Part shown: one piece after another, positions 16,069 to 24,464 of the stretch
How positions within the stretch are numbered: position 1 is the first letter of the stretch
Layout of the letters: each line of letters starts with the position of its first letter
Assembly (NCBI RefSeq): GCF_018531445.1
Contig: NZ_JAHDTH010000009.1
Location: 1 to 44,749, forward strand
Direction: 5' to 3'
Length of the DNA stretch: 44,749 nt
From: Pseudonocardia lacus
Lineage (GTDB): Bacteria; Actinomycetota; Actinomycetes; Mycobacteriales; Pseudonocardiaceae
Notes under the pieces: generated by a model
Databases searched by the model: none
What the model was told of the DNA's origin: nothing
Seen by the model: only the letters and a program-made list of their open reading frames with translations
Translations under genes and position numbers: made by a program

Positions 16069-17372
16069 TGCGCGGGATCGCCGTGCCCGCAGCCGGGCGA
16101 CCGCTGCCGGGATCCACGGGCGCCACGGGTGGCGGAGCCGTTGCGTCGCAGCGGCCGCTGGGCGTGCTCGTCGTGCACAACCGGTACCGCTCGGCCCAGC
16201 CGAGCGGGGAGGACCGGGTGGTCGACCAGGAGACCGCCCTGCTGGCCGAGGCGGGCCACCGGGTCATCCGGTTCGAGCGGCGCAGCGACGACATCGCCGG
16301 CATGCCGCTGGTCGACAAGGTAGCCGTGCCCCTGCGGGTGCCGTGGAACCGGGCGGCCCGCGTCGAGCTGGCCGCCCTCCTCGCCGCGGAGCGACCGGAC
16401 GTCGTGCACGTGCACAACACGTTCCCGCTGATCAGCCCGGCGATCCTGGACGCGTGCGCGGAGGCGGGCGTGCCCGTGGTCGCGACGCTGCACAACTACG
16501 GCCAGGTCTGCCCGCCGGGCACCTTCTTCCGCGACGGCCGGCCGTGCACCGACTGCGCCGGACGAGTCCCCCTGCCCGCGGTGCGGCACGGCTGCTACCG
16601 CGGATCCCGGCTGGCCACCGTGCCCCTCGCGGTCAGCACCGCGGTGAACCGCCGCCGGTGGTGGACGCTGGTCGCCAGGATGTTCTGCCTGTCCGGGGCG
16701 CAGCGCGACGTCCTCGTCGGGGCCGGTGTGCCCGCCGCCCGGCTGGTCGTCAAGCCGAACATCGTCGTCGACCCGCAGCGGCCGCGCACCGGCCCCGGAG
16801 AGCACGTGCTCTACGTCGGGCGCCTCACGGAGGAGAAGGGCGTCCGCGTGCTCATGACCGCGTGGGACCGGGTGCGGACGCGGGGCCGGGTGAGCGTCCC
16901 GCTGGTGATCGCCGGGACCGGCCCCCTCGCCGACGACGTCGTCCGGTGGGCCGGGGGGCGGACCGACGTGCGCTGCCTCGGTCTGCAGACCCGTGACGAG
17001 TGCGCCGAGCTGATGTCCCGCGCCGCGGTTGTCGTGACCCCGTCGGCCTGGATGGAGACGTTCGGGCTCGTCGTGGTCGAGGCGATGGCGGCCGGGGTTC
17101 CGGTCGTGGCCGCGGCGCACGGCGCCTTGGGCGAGCTGGTGGCGGACGGGGTGACCGGGCTGCTGCACCGGCCGGGCGACGCCGGGTCGCTCGCCGACCG
17201 CATCGAGCGCGTGCTGGCCGACGCCGACCGCAACCGGTCCCTCGGCGAGGCGGGCCGGCGCGCCTACCAGGCCGGGTACGCCCCGTCGGTCGGCCTGGCC
17301 CGCCTCGTCGCCGAGTACACCGAGGTGATCGCCGCCGGCTACACCGCCGACGGCTTGGACAGCAGGAAGTAG
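16068..17372 (+). CDS. Glycosyltransferase family 4
   Basis: This 434-residue GT-B glycosyltransferase has the N-terminal VVHNRYRSAQPSGEDRVVDQ, then VVHVHNTFPLISPAIL and LHNYGQVCPPGTFFRDGRPC. CTDC together with the later Cys in RHGCYRGS is a common cysteine cluster in this subfamily. The C-terminal domain has LYVGRLTEEKGVRVLM and the EX7E-like SAWMETFGLVVVEAMAAGVP, so a retaining mechanism is expected. The first ~35 residues are non-conserved and the true start may be internal. It is the last gene of the operon and overlaps the convergent pyruvyltransferase-methyltransferase gene by 34 bases, so the two operons collide with no terminator between them. Confidence 0.88.
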   Translation: MRGIAVPAAGRPLPGSTGATGGGAVASQRPLGVLVVHNRYRSAQPSGEDRVVDQETALLAEAGHRVIRFERRSDDIAGMPLVDKVAVPLRVPWNRAARVELAALLAAERPDVVHVHNTFPLISPAILDACAEAGVPVVATLHNYGQVCPPGTFFRDGRPCTDCAGRVPLPAVRHGCYRGSRLATVPLAVSTAVNRRRWWTLVARMFCLSGAQRDVLVGAGVPAARLVVKPNIVVDPQRPRTGPGEHVLYVGRLTEEKGVRVLMTAWDRVRTRGRVSVPLVIAGTGPLADDVVRWAGGRTDVRCLGLQTRDECAELMSRAAVVVTPSAWMETFGLVVVEAMAAGVPVVAAAHGALGELVADGVTGLLHRPGDAGSLADRIERVLADADRNRSLGEAGRRAYQAGYAPSVGLARLVAEYTEVIAAGYTADGLDSRK

Positions 17373-19399
17373 GCGTAGCGCTCGTCGAGCTCGTCGCGGG
17401 GCACCAGCCGGACCCACCGCGGGACCAGGCCGTTGTGCTCGGCGAGCCGCCAGAACGCCTCGATGCCGTAGGTGGTCATCTCCGCGACGCCGGTGCGGTA
17501 CGCGCGCCGCCGCGGCCGGCTCGACCAGCGCCCGTCGTCGTACTTGATCTGGACCAGCGCGAGGCCGCCCGGGGCGAGCGCGTCGCGCGCGATACGCAGC
17601 AAGCGCGCGCCGTACTCGGGCGTCGGGATGAGCTCGAAGACGTAGGTGCACAGGAACAGCTGCACCGGCCCCGGCAACTGCTCCAGCGCCCGCTCCGGGT
17701 CGCCCACGTCGATCAGGATCTGGCGGAACGGCGTGTCGCACACCTGCGCGATCTGTCGCCCGCACTCCGCGGCGCTGTCGGCGGACACCTCGACGCCGAT
17801 GAACTCGCCGGTTCGTGGGGCGAAGGTCACGGCGTTGGCGCCGCCGCCGCAGCCCCACTCGAGCACCCGGTCCCACGGCCGGTCGACGCCCACCGCCTGC
17901 GCCGCGACCTCGACCATCTCCAGATGCCGGCGCCCGAGTGACGACCACACGTCGTTGTCGACGAAGACGTCGGCATCGCGCCAGTGCGAGTTCGACCGCC
18001 AGCGCTTGGCGTCCGGGTCGCCCCAGTAGGACTGGGCGTCGCCGGCAATCTTCGCCTCGCCCTGCACAACCCCGGCCGCCGCGAGCACGCGCTGCAGGGT
18101 GCCCTCGAGCCGGCGGGCGGTGCGTCGCGCGCTCGCGGTGGCCGTGACGACGGCGCTCATCGCCCCTCCTCGGGTTCGGTCGTCGGTGGGTTCGGCGGGG
18201 AGCGTGGTCGGGAAGAACCGCTCGGACAGCTCGGCGAACTGCTCGTCGAGCCGCTTGCGCTGCTGCGCCACGCCCTGCTGCAGCAGCGACCGGACCCGGC
18301 CGCCGTCCTGCTCGAGCTGGCCGAACCGCTCGATCAGCCGGTCGACCTCGAGATCCTGGACGGACAGGGCGTACTCCGGCACGCCCATGTCCGCCATGAG
18401 GACGGCGTTCTTGGCGGCGTACCCGATCGACAGCGTGGGCTTGGCCAGCTTCAGCGCGCTGATGATGTTGTGGTAGCGGGTGGCGACGACGGCGTCGACG
18501 CCGCGCATCCGGTCCATGAGCTCGTCGAGGGTGGACGTCCGCTCGACGACGACCGACGTGCCGTCGAGACCGGGGCGGTCGCGAAGGACCGCGGCGGCGA
18601 TGGCCTCCGCCGTCCGGAGGTCCACCCCGTCGCCGGTGAAGAGCCGCACGCGGCGACCCCGGTCGACGAGCCAGAGCACGAACCGCTGCACGGCCGCCCG
18701 ATAGGCCGCGTGGACGTCCTCCGCACGGCGGCGTTCGGCGTTGCCGCCGTAGTACGCCATCACGCCGACCCCCACGAGACCGGTCTCCGCACGCGGGTCG
18801 TCCTCGGGTGCGGGCAGCGAGAACGCCAGGTCGCCGTACACGCCGTCGCCCGAGACGTCGACGCCGAAGGTGCGCATGGCCTCGCGGGAGGGGCTGTCAC
18901 GGTAGGAGCGGTACGCGGCGAGCCGCGCCGCGCGCACGATGAGCCCGCGCGTCACCCGCTGCGGGACCACCTCCGACCCCACCCCGACCAGCGCGACGTC
19001 GGTGCCGGTGAGGCGCCCGGCCGCGGCCAGCAGGAACAGGGCGTACGGGAAGCCCCAGGGGCGCAGGGGCACGCTCGCCTCCAGCACACCCATCCCCGGA
19101 ACGATCACCAGGTCGCAGCTGCGCACCCAGGCCGCGGTCCGGAGGGCGTCGAGCGCCTTGCCGACCGCCTTGCCCACCGGCCCGCCGACCGGGTGGACGT
19201 CGTACCAGTGCAGCGGGACCGCTTCGATGCCGTAGCGCTCGTGGACCCGCTCGGGTCCGGCGCAGAAGCAGCTCAGCTCGACGTCGGGGTGCTCGGTGGT
19301 GAGGAAGCCGAGGACCGCCTCCAGGGAACCGTCGTTGCCGAGGTTGCCCGAGCCCAGCAGCCCGAACAGCCCGACGCGCCGCGGACGTCGGAGCGTCAC
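17339..19399 (-). CDS. Polysaccharide pyruvyltransferase fused to SAM methyltransferase
   Basis: This is one open frame of 686 residues. Residues 1-413 are a pyruvyltransferase of the CsaB/WcaK type: GLFGLLGSGNLGNDGSLEAV at the start and ATRYHNIISALKLAKPTLSI near the end of the domain, which would add ketal pyruvate from phosphoenolpyruvate to a sugar. A Pro/Thr-rich linker (PTTLPAEPTDD) follows. Residues 414-686 are a class I SAM methyltransferase with motif I VLEWGCGGGANAVTF and post-motifs LFLCTYVFELI and ALAPGGLALVQIKYDD. Met414 (ATG 18160) is preceded by GAGGAGGGGCG, a strong ribosome site, so the methyltransferase could also be made alone. The GTG start overlaps the GT2 stop (GTGA). Two genes joined by an indel is the alternative. 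Confidence 0.85.
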   Translation of the reverse strand: MTLRRPRRVGLFGLLGSGNLGNDGSLEAVLGFLTTEHPDVELSCFCAGPERVHERYGIEAVPLHWYDVHPVGGPVGKAVGKALDALRTAAWVRSCDLVIVPGMGVLEASVPLRPWGFPYALFLLAAAGRLTGTDVALVGVGSEVVPQRVTRGLIVRAARLAAYRSYRDSPSREAMRTFGVDVSGDGVYGDLAFSLPAPEDDPRAETGLVGVGVMAYYGGNAERRRAEDVHAAYRAAVQRFVLWLVDRGRRVRLFTGDGVDLRTAEAIAAAVLRDRPGLDGTSVVVERTSTLDELMDRMRGVDAVVATRYHNIISALKLAKPTLSIGYAAKNAVLMADMGVPEYALSVQDLEVDRLIERFGQLEQDGGRVRSLLQQGVAQQRKRLDEQFAELSERFFPTTLPAEPTDDRTRGGAMSAVVTATASARRTARRLEGTLQRVLAAAGVVQGEAKIAGDAQSYWGDPDAKRWRSNSHWRDADVFVDNDVWSSLGRRHLEMVEVAAQAVGVDRPWDRVLEWGCGGGANAVTFAPRTGEFIGVEVSADSAAECGRQIAQVCDTPFRQILIDVGDPERALEQLPGPVQLFLCTYVFELIPTPEYGARLLRIARDALAPGGLALVQIKYDDGRWSSRPRRRAYRTGVAEMTTYGIEAFWRLAEHNGLVPRWVRLVPRDELDERYAYFLLSKPSAV
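18157..18171 (-). promoter_or_regulatory. Internal ribosome site and ATGA inside the fusion gene
   Basis: On the minus strand GAGGAGGGGCG immediately precedes ATG at 18160, and the following A makes ATGA. In the frame one base ahead of the pyruvyltransferase, this ATGA would be a stop overlapping the start, the usual actinobacterial gene junction. This implies an ancestral two-gene arrangement, or a nearby single-base error in the sequence. Confidence 0.55.
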
Positions 19400-20349
19400 G
19401 GCGTCGAGTCCGCACGACCGGCGACCAGGTCGCGGATCGACACCAGGTCCTCGGTGGGCTCGGCCCGCTGCACGGGGCCGATGTCGACCAGGCGCGAGCC
19501 GCGCGGCAGCGCCCGGTCGGCCACCCAACGGGCCAAGTGCCCGAAGCACGCGCGCTTGTCCGCGGCCGACAGCGGGGCCCGCCGGATCGCGGCCACGTAG
19601 CCCAGCACGTACTCGGCCACCAGGCGGGGGACCGGGTGCAGCAGCCGGTTGGCGCGACGCTCGTCGTAGTTGACGCAGAACCGGCGGATGCTCGCGTACT
19701 CGCGCACGGCGGCGCCCGCGTGGTGGCGGCGGAAGTACAGGTAGTCCGGCACCTGCCGGAAAGGCCCGTGCAGCGACAGCTCCGCCGGGAGCGTGCGATC
19801 CGCGCGGTAGTGGCTTCCGTAGAGCGGGATGCGGCGCAGCACGTCCGAGCGGATGACCGCGTAGTCGTCGTCCCCGCCGTCGTCGAACAACATGCTGCGG
19901 AACCGCTCCGGAGCGCGCTCGGAGCCGGTGGCGAGCGGGTACCGCAGCCCGCGGGCCAGCTCCCCGGTCTGCCCGTCGATGGTGGCCGTCCACGAGTGCA
20001 CGGCGACGACGTGCGGGTTCTCGTCGAGCACCGCGATGCAGCGGCGCAGCAGGTCACGTCCGTAGAGGTCGTCGTCCGAGGCCCACTTGAACAGCTCCCC
20101 GCGCGCGACCTCGAACACCACGTTGTGGTTGCCGGCGCAGCCGATGTTGCGCGGCTGGCGGAGGTAGCGGATGCGCGGATCGGCGGCGTAGTGCCGGCAG
20201 AGATCCGCGGTGCCGTCCGTCGAGGCGTTGTCGGAGATGATGAGCTCGAAGTCCCGGTAGGTCTGGCCGAGCAACGAGTCGAGGGCCTCGGCGAGGTACT
20301 CCTCGCCGTTGTAGACGGGCAGGCCGATGCTGAGCCGCGGGGCGGTCAC
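19396..20349 (-). CDS. Glycosyltransferase family 2
   Basis: This 317-residue GT-A glycosyltransferase starts APRLSIGLPVYNGEEYLAEA, continues LLGQTYRDFELIISDNAS with TDGTADL, and has the metal-binding ASDDD region (LFKWASDDDLYGRDLL), all standard for inverting GT2 enzymes. The C-terminal third (RRHHAGAAVREYASIRRFC) resembles GT2 proteins of exopolysaccharide clusters. It would transfer one sugar of the repeat unit in the cytoplasm. The GTG start overlaps the flippase stop by four bases, and its own stop overlaps the fusion gene start in the same way, so all three are one tightly coupled operon. Confidence 0.9.
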   Translation of the reverse strand: MTAPRLSIGLPVYNGEEYLAEALDSLLGQTYRDFELIISDNASTDGTADLCRHYAADPRIRYLRQPRNIGCAGNHNVVFEVARGELFKWASDDDLYGRDLLRRCIAVLDENPHVVAVHSWTATIDGQTGELARGLRYPLATGSERAPERFRSMLFDDGGDDDYAVIRSDVLRRIPLYGSHYRADRTLPAELSLHGPFRQVPDYLYFRRHHAGAAVREYASIRRFCVNYDERRANRLLHPVPRLVAEYVLGYVAAIRRAPLSAADKRACFGHLARWVADRALPRGSRLVDIGPVQRAEPTEDLVSIRDLVAGRADSTP

Positions 20350-21767
20350 GGGGTCCTCATCTCGTCGTCGTCGAGCCGGACGGGTTCCGAGTCGGGTTCG
20401 GGTGCGGGTGCGGACGCCGTGCGGCGGTGCTCGCGCAGGCCGGTGCGCAGTTGCAGCCACCACACGACCGCACTGGAGGTGGTCGCGGCGGCTACTCCCC
20501 AGGCCGAGCCGAGCGCACCGCCGAGGGCGGCGCCGACCAAGCCGCCGGTCACGTAGGCGGCCGAGGCCAGCAGCTGAGCGCGCAGGCCGCGCCGGGCTGC
20601 GCCGAGCGCCCGCAGCCCGGCCGCGGCACCCGAGCACATGCTGGCCCCCATCACGCCGAGCGTGGCCGGGACGATGAGGGTGGACGCGATCGGCCACACC
20701 GCGCCGAGCAGCCAGCCGCCGACCGCGTTCGGGAGCAGGAGCAGCAACCCGGCTCCCCAGAGCAGGGCGGCAACGACCTGCCCGCCGCCCAGCGCGAGGC
20801 AGAACAGCGGGAGCCGGCGCGGCGAGCGGGCCAGGACACGGGCCGCCTCCGGCACCGCGACCAGGGTCAGCCCCATCAGCACCGCGAGGAACGGTCCGAG
20901 GAGCAGTTCGACCCCGCGCACGGCGCCCACGGCGGCGAGCCCGGCGATCGCGCCGAGGCCGTACATCCGGATCTGCGCCCCGCCGCTGTTGCTGACGTTC
21001 TCCACCAGGTAGCGGACGCCGAGGTCGCGCTGTTGCACGAGCCAGGACCGGCTCCCGCCGAGCCGCGGCAGGGCGTGCATCTGCAGGGCGCCGAACAGCG
21101 CCGCGACCGCGGCCGCCCCGCCCCAGGCCAGGAGGAAGGCCTCTATCGTCCCGGCCCGGGTGGCGAGCAGCATCGCCGGGACGAGCGCGACCGCCATGGC
21201 CAGGTCGTTGACGCAGGCCTTGCGGCCGGCCCCGGCGGCGAAGAAGGCGAACCGCCAGGCGTCCTGGAGCAGCAGCGCGGGCAGCGCGATCCCGAGCGTG
21301 ACCAGCGCCCCACCGAACGGACCGCCGAGCGCCACCCCGGCCAGCAGCGCGGCCGCGCCGGTCGTCAGCCCGGTCAGCAGCGCGGTGCCGGTGGCCCGGA
21401 CCGCGCCGTCGCGCCATGTGCGGGTCGGTACGGCGCTGAACCGCACGGTGAGCGGATCGGTCGCCAGACCGCGCGAGACGTTGAGCACGACGCCGAAGGT
21501 GACCCAGGCCAGGCTGAAGATGCCGAACTGCTCAGCTCCCAGCGAGCGCGCGACAGTGACGCCGACCGCGAAGTTGGTCAGGCTCGAGACGGCCTGGTCA
21601 CCCAGGCCCCAGCCGAACCGCCGAGCGGCCGACCGGGCGATGCGCGCCAGCGCCGGGGGCGGGCCCGGACCGGTCGGGTCCGTTCCGTCGTCGCCGGGCC
21701 CGAGCCGGGCCGCATCGTGATCAGGAGCCGGCGGACCGGCACCTGATCGCTTCGAAGGTCGAGGCAT
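20346..21767 (-). CDS. Oligosaccharide flippase (Wzx/MATE-type)
   Basis: This 473-residue integral membrane protein has about 12 hydrophobic segments, such as FAVGVTVARSLGAEQFGIFS near the N-terminus, ALVTLGIALPALLLQDAWRF and LLLGPFLAVLMGLTLVAVPE. The early GLGDQAVSSLTNF and AEQFGIFSLAW stretches are characteristic of polysaccharide-export flippases, which move lipid-linked repeat units across the membrane for Wzy-type polymerisation. A ~40-residue Pro/Gly-rich cytoplasmic N-terminus precedes the first helix and a charged tail follows the last. ATG 21767 has a GGAGG about 12 bases upstream, rather far, so a later start is possible. Confidence 0.85.
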   Translation of the reverse strand: MPRPSKRSGAGPPAPDHDAARLGPGDDGTDPTGPGPPPALARIARSAARRFGWGLGDQAVSSLTNFAVGVTVARSLGAEQFGIFSLAWVTFGVVLNVSRGLATDPLTVRFSAVPTRTWRDGAVRATGTALLTGLTTGAAALLAGVALGGPFGGALVTLGIALPALLLQDAWRFAFFAAGAGRKACVNDLAMAVALVPAMLLATRAGTIEAFLLAWGGAAAVAALFGALQMHALPRLGGSRSWLVQQRDLGVRYLVENVSNSGGAQIRMYGLGAIAGLAAVGAVRGVELLLGPFLAVLMGLTLVAVPEAARVLARSPRRLPLFCLALGGGQVVAALLWGAGLLLLLPNAVGGWLLGAVWPIASTLIVPATLGVMGASMCSGAAAGLRALGAARRGLRAQLLASAAYVTGGLVGAALGGALGSAWGVAAATTSSAVVWWLQLRTGLREHRRTASAPAPEPDSEPVRLDDDEMRTP

Positions 21768-21819
21768 CGCGCACGTGACCTCCCGCTCGGGGGACCGGAC
21801 GGCGCGGAGAGCTGGACCC

Positions 21820-21834
21820 CGGACGAACCGTCCG
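21820..21834. terminator. Short GC hairpin between PAP2 gene and flippase gene
   Basis: CGGACGAACCGTCCG is a six-base-pair stem with a three-base loop. It lies 33 bases past the PAP2 stop and 53 bases before the flippase start on the same strand. There is no T-tract, so termination is only a possibility. Confidence 0.3.
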
Positions 21835-21866
21835 CGTGCGAGGAGTCGAGGCGGACCCGGCTCGCG

Positions 21867-22589
21867 TTACCCCGCTGCCCTTCGCATCCGCCGCCCGGCG
21901 GTGCGGTCGAGGGCGCGGTCGACGAGGAGCGCGACCGCGGCGACGACGGTGATCGCGCAGCAGAACCCGCCGAGCACGTCGGTCGGGTAGTGCGCGTCCA
22001 GCGCGATCTGCGCGAGGGCCATCGCGCCCCCCGCGACCGTCGACATCGCCACCACGAGGAGGAGAGCTCCGACGACACCGGCGCCGATCACCCCGGCCAC
22101 GAGGAGGGCGGCCACCACCGCGAGGGCCGTCGACGACGCCGTGTGGCCGCTGGGGTACGCGAGGTTGTCGCCGTGGATGGTCCGCCCGACGACGGGCTTG
22201 AGACCAGTGGTGAGTGCGCCGGTCAGCACAGGCCCGAGGACCGCGACGACCGCCAGCCGTCGCCTGCCCAGCGCCAGGCAAACGGCGGCCAGGACGGCGA
22301 TCGCCACGGCCACGCTCCGCGGATCGCCCAGGAAGTCGATGAGCAGCGCCGGCCGGCCGGGCTCACCCCACCACGTGGCGACGGCGGTGTGCAGTTCGGT
22401 GTCGACCGGCAGACCCACCGATCCGCCGGCCACCAGCACGGCGAGGACCGCCGTGGTCAGCCCGGTCACCACCGCCAGCGCCGTGAGCGGTCCGCGCAGC
22501 ACCGTGGGGGCGGCGGGGCGGTAGCCCGGGCCACCGTCCAGGCTCGGCTCCTCGTCCGACGACGGGCGGTGGGGGTGGGTGTCGGACAC
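21867..22589 (-). CDS. PAP2-family membrane phosphatase
   Basis: This is a roughly 240-residue membrane phosphatase with all three PAP2 signatures: LKPVVGRTIHG, YPSGHTAS with its catalytic His, and the second His in DAHYPTDVLGG. About six hydrophobic helices are visible. Next to Wzx/Wzy-type genes a role in undecaprenyl pyrophosphate recycling is reasonable, though PAP2 enzymes are also dispersed in actinobacteria. GTG 22589 is my choice because the frame further upstream to ATG 22679 reads like non-coding sequence and runs into the promoter region of the divergent Wzz-like gene; neither start has a clear ribosome site. Confidence 0.82.
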   Translation of the reverse strand: MSDTHPHRPSSDEEPSLDGGPGYRPAAPTVLRGPLTALAVVTGLTTAVLAVLVAGGSVGLPVDTELHTAVATWWGEPGRPALLIDFLGDPRSVAVAIAVLAAVCLALGRRRLAVVAVLGPVLTGALTTGLKPVVGRTIHGDNLAYPSGHTASSTALAVVAALLVAGVIGAGVVGALLLVVAMSTVAGGAMALAQIALDAHYPTDVLGGFCCAITVVAAVALLVDRALDRTAGRRMRRAAG

Positions 22590-22709
22590 GGCCGCATTGT
22601 CCGACGCCGGCCGGATCGCCGTCCTTCCGCCCTCCTCGCACGTCGACGGACGTAATGCCACCCGGTCGTGGCCCGACATCTTCGGAGAGCGACCGAGGGG
22701 GTAGCGCAC

Positions 22710-24458
22710 GTGCAGAGCACCAGCACGGACCAGTTCCTGTCGGAGCCGACCGTCCTGCGGGCCACGCGCCGGCACTGGGTGGCGGTGCTGGTGGTCGTGC
22801 TCCTGTGCACGGCGGTCGCACTCGCTGCCACCCTCCTCCAGCGACCCGCCTACGAAGCGCAGGTGGGCATGACGCTGCCCCGGCCGGTGAACCTCGGGGA
22901 GCAGGGCGCCGACCCCTACCTCGACGACCAGGTCGTGCTGCTCAGGTCGCCGGAGGTGGCCGCCCGCGCGGCCGAGATCGCCGCCGGGAGCGCCGGAGCG
23001 GGCAGGCTGGCGGTCGCCGACTTCATCGGTGACCGCTCGGCTCTGACGATCAACCCACCGCAGGGCAGCTCGTCCGGTGCGATCGGCGCCTACACCATCT
23101 CCATCGTGTTCACCTGGGACGATCCGCGGGTCGCGCAGGACGCCGCGAACGCCGTCGCGATGGCGTTCGAGGAGATCCGGACCGCCTCGATCGGGGAGCA
23201 GAGCGACGCCGCGGCGACCGCGCTGCAGCGGGCCGCCGACGCCCTCCCACCCGGCGAGCAGCGCGACCTGCTGCTCTCCCGGCGCGCCCAGGCGCTGGTC
23301 GCCCAGCAGGTCGACCTGACGGCTCGACCCACGGTCGCCAGGGCGGTGCTGCCGGAGACCCCGACCAACCGGGACTGGCGGGTCGGGGCCGCCGTGGGGC
23401 TGCTCATCGGATTGATCCTCGGCCCGTCGCTGGCCTACGCCTGGGTGAGCCTGCGCGGCGGGTTCGACGACCCGGCCGAGCCGGCGGCGTACTACGGCGT
23501 CCCCCTGCTCGGCCAGATCGCGGTCCACATCCGGGGCCGCTCCGCGAACGGCGTCGCGCAGGTGGAGCAGGATCTCCGGGCCGTCGCCGCGGCCATCGAG
23601 CGCTCGCGGGCCGCGAACGGTGCGGGACGGGTCGTCGTGCTGGTCGAGCCGCGCCGGTCCCGGGCGGCGGAGGTGGTCGCCGGTGTGGCCACCGCTCTGG
23701 CCGACGGCGGCACCCGGGTCCTCGCCGTCGGCGCCGACCCCGCCGGCGCCGACCCCTTCGAGCAGTTGCTGCCGGATCCCGACGGCCGCCCGGGACTGCA
23801 GGAGGTCCTGGCAGGAGCCGCGCCGCTGGCCCACTGCGTCCGGACCGGTCCGTCGGGCCGCACGCCGTCGGTGGTGGGTCCGGGCAGGCCGCAGCCGCAC
23901 CGGCAGGTCGGGGCGGACTACGGCAGATCGGTCCGCCGGATCCTGGCCGAGTGCGCCGCCCGCTACGACGTCGTGCTCGTGGCGGCGCCGCCGCTGCTCA
24001 CCGACGCCGACGCGATGGTCCTGCTGGAGGTCGCCGATGCCATCGTGCTCGTCGTCGGTCGGAACGAACCGGAGCGCGACCACCGCTCGGTCCTGCAGCG
24101 GCTCGAGCTGATCCCCACGATGCTGCTGGGTTACGTCTTCGTCGTCCGCGACCGCGTCGGGCAGTACGTGCGGTCCCGCGCGGTGACCTCCGTCCAGAAC
24201 GGCGGGGGCCGCCTGGACGCCGCGTCGCTGCCCGCTCCGCGCCCGCCAGCACCCGCGCGCCAATCACCGGCCGCGGCCCCGAAGCCCGCCGCGCCGGCAC
24301 CCGTCGAGCCCGAACCGCCGACCGAGGGCCTGCCGGTCGACGCGGCGGACGACCCGGATGCCGTGCGCGCCGATCCGGCCGCGACGGGCCCCGTCCCGGC
24401 TCCCGCGAGCTCGCCCGGCTCACAGCGGCCGTCGCCGCGGCCGTACTCGGGGTCCTGA
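22710..24458 (+). CDS. Wzz-like chain-length regulator with degenerate tyrosine-kinase domain
   Basis: This 582-residue protein has two membrane helices (about residues 23-44 and 225-247) flanking an extracytoplasmic region, as in Wzz/capsular chain-length proteins. A cytoplasmic domain related to bacterial tyrosine kinases (CpsD/Wzc) and a Pro/Ala-rich tail (~495-582) follow. The ATPase motifs are lost. The expected Walker A glycine-lysine loop reads LVEPRRSRAAEVVAG, with no Lys-Ser/Thr, and the Walker B-like strand reads VVLVAAPPLLTDADA instead of ending in Asp before the prolines. It probably controls polymer length without kinase activity of its own. GTG 22710 follows GAGGGGG. It heads the operon with the polymerase and beta-helix genes. 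Confidence 0.82.
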   Translation: MQSTSTDQFLSEPTVLRATRRHWVAVLVVVLLCTAVALAATLLQRPAYEAQVGMTLPRPVNLGEQGADPYLDDQVVLLRSPEVAARAAEIAAGSAGAGRLAVADFIGDRSALTINPPQGSSSGAIGAYTISIVFTWDDPRVAQDAANAVAMAFEEIRTASIGEQSDAAATALQRAADALPPGEQRDLLLSRRAQALVAQQVDLTARPTVARAVLPETPTNRDWRVGAAVGLLIGLILGPSLAYAWVSLRGGFDDPAEPAAYYGVPLLGQIAVHIRGRSANGVAQVEQDLRAVAAAIERSRAANGAGRVVVLVEPRRSRAAEVVAGVATALADGGTRVLAVGADPAGADPFEQLLPDPDGRPGLQEVLAGAAPLAHCVRTGPSGRTPSVVGPGRPQPHRQVGADYGRSVRRILAECAARYDVVLVAAPPLLTDADAMVLLEVADAIVLVVGRNEPERDHRSVLQRLELIPTMLLGYVFVVRDRVGQYVRSRAVTSVQNGGGRLDAASLPAPRPPAPARQSPAAAPKPAAPAPVEPEPPTEGLPVDAADDPDAVRADPAATGPVPAPASSPGSQRPSPRPYSGS

Positions 24459-24464
24459 GCCCGC

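Noticed and set aside
17339..17372. A terminator between the convergent polysaccharide operons
   Set aside because: The genes overlap by 34 bases and no hairpin with a T-tract is visible in the overlap.
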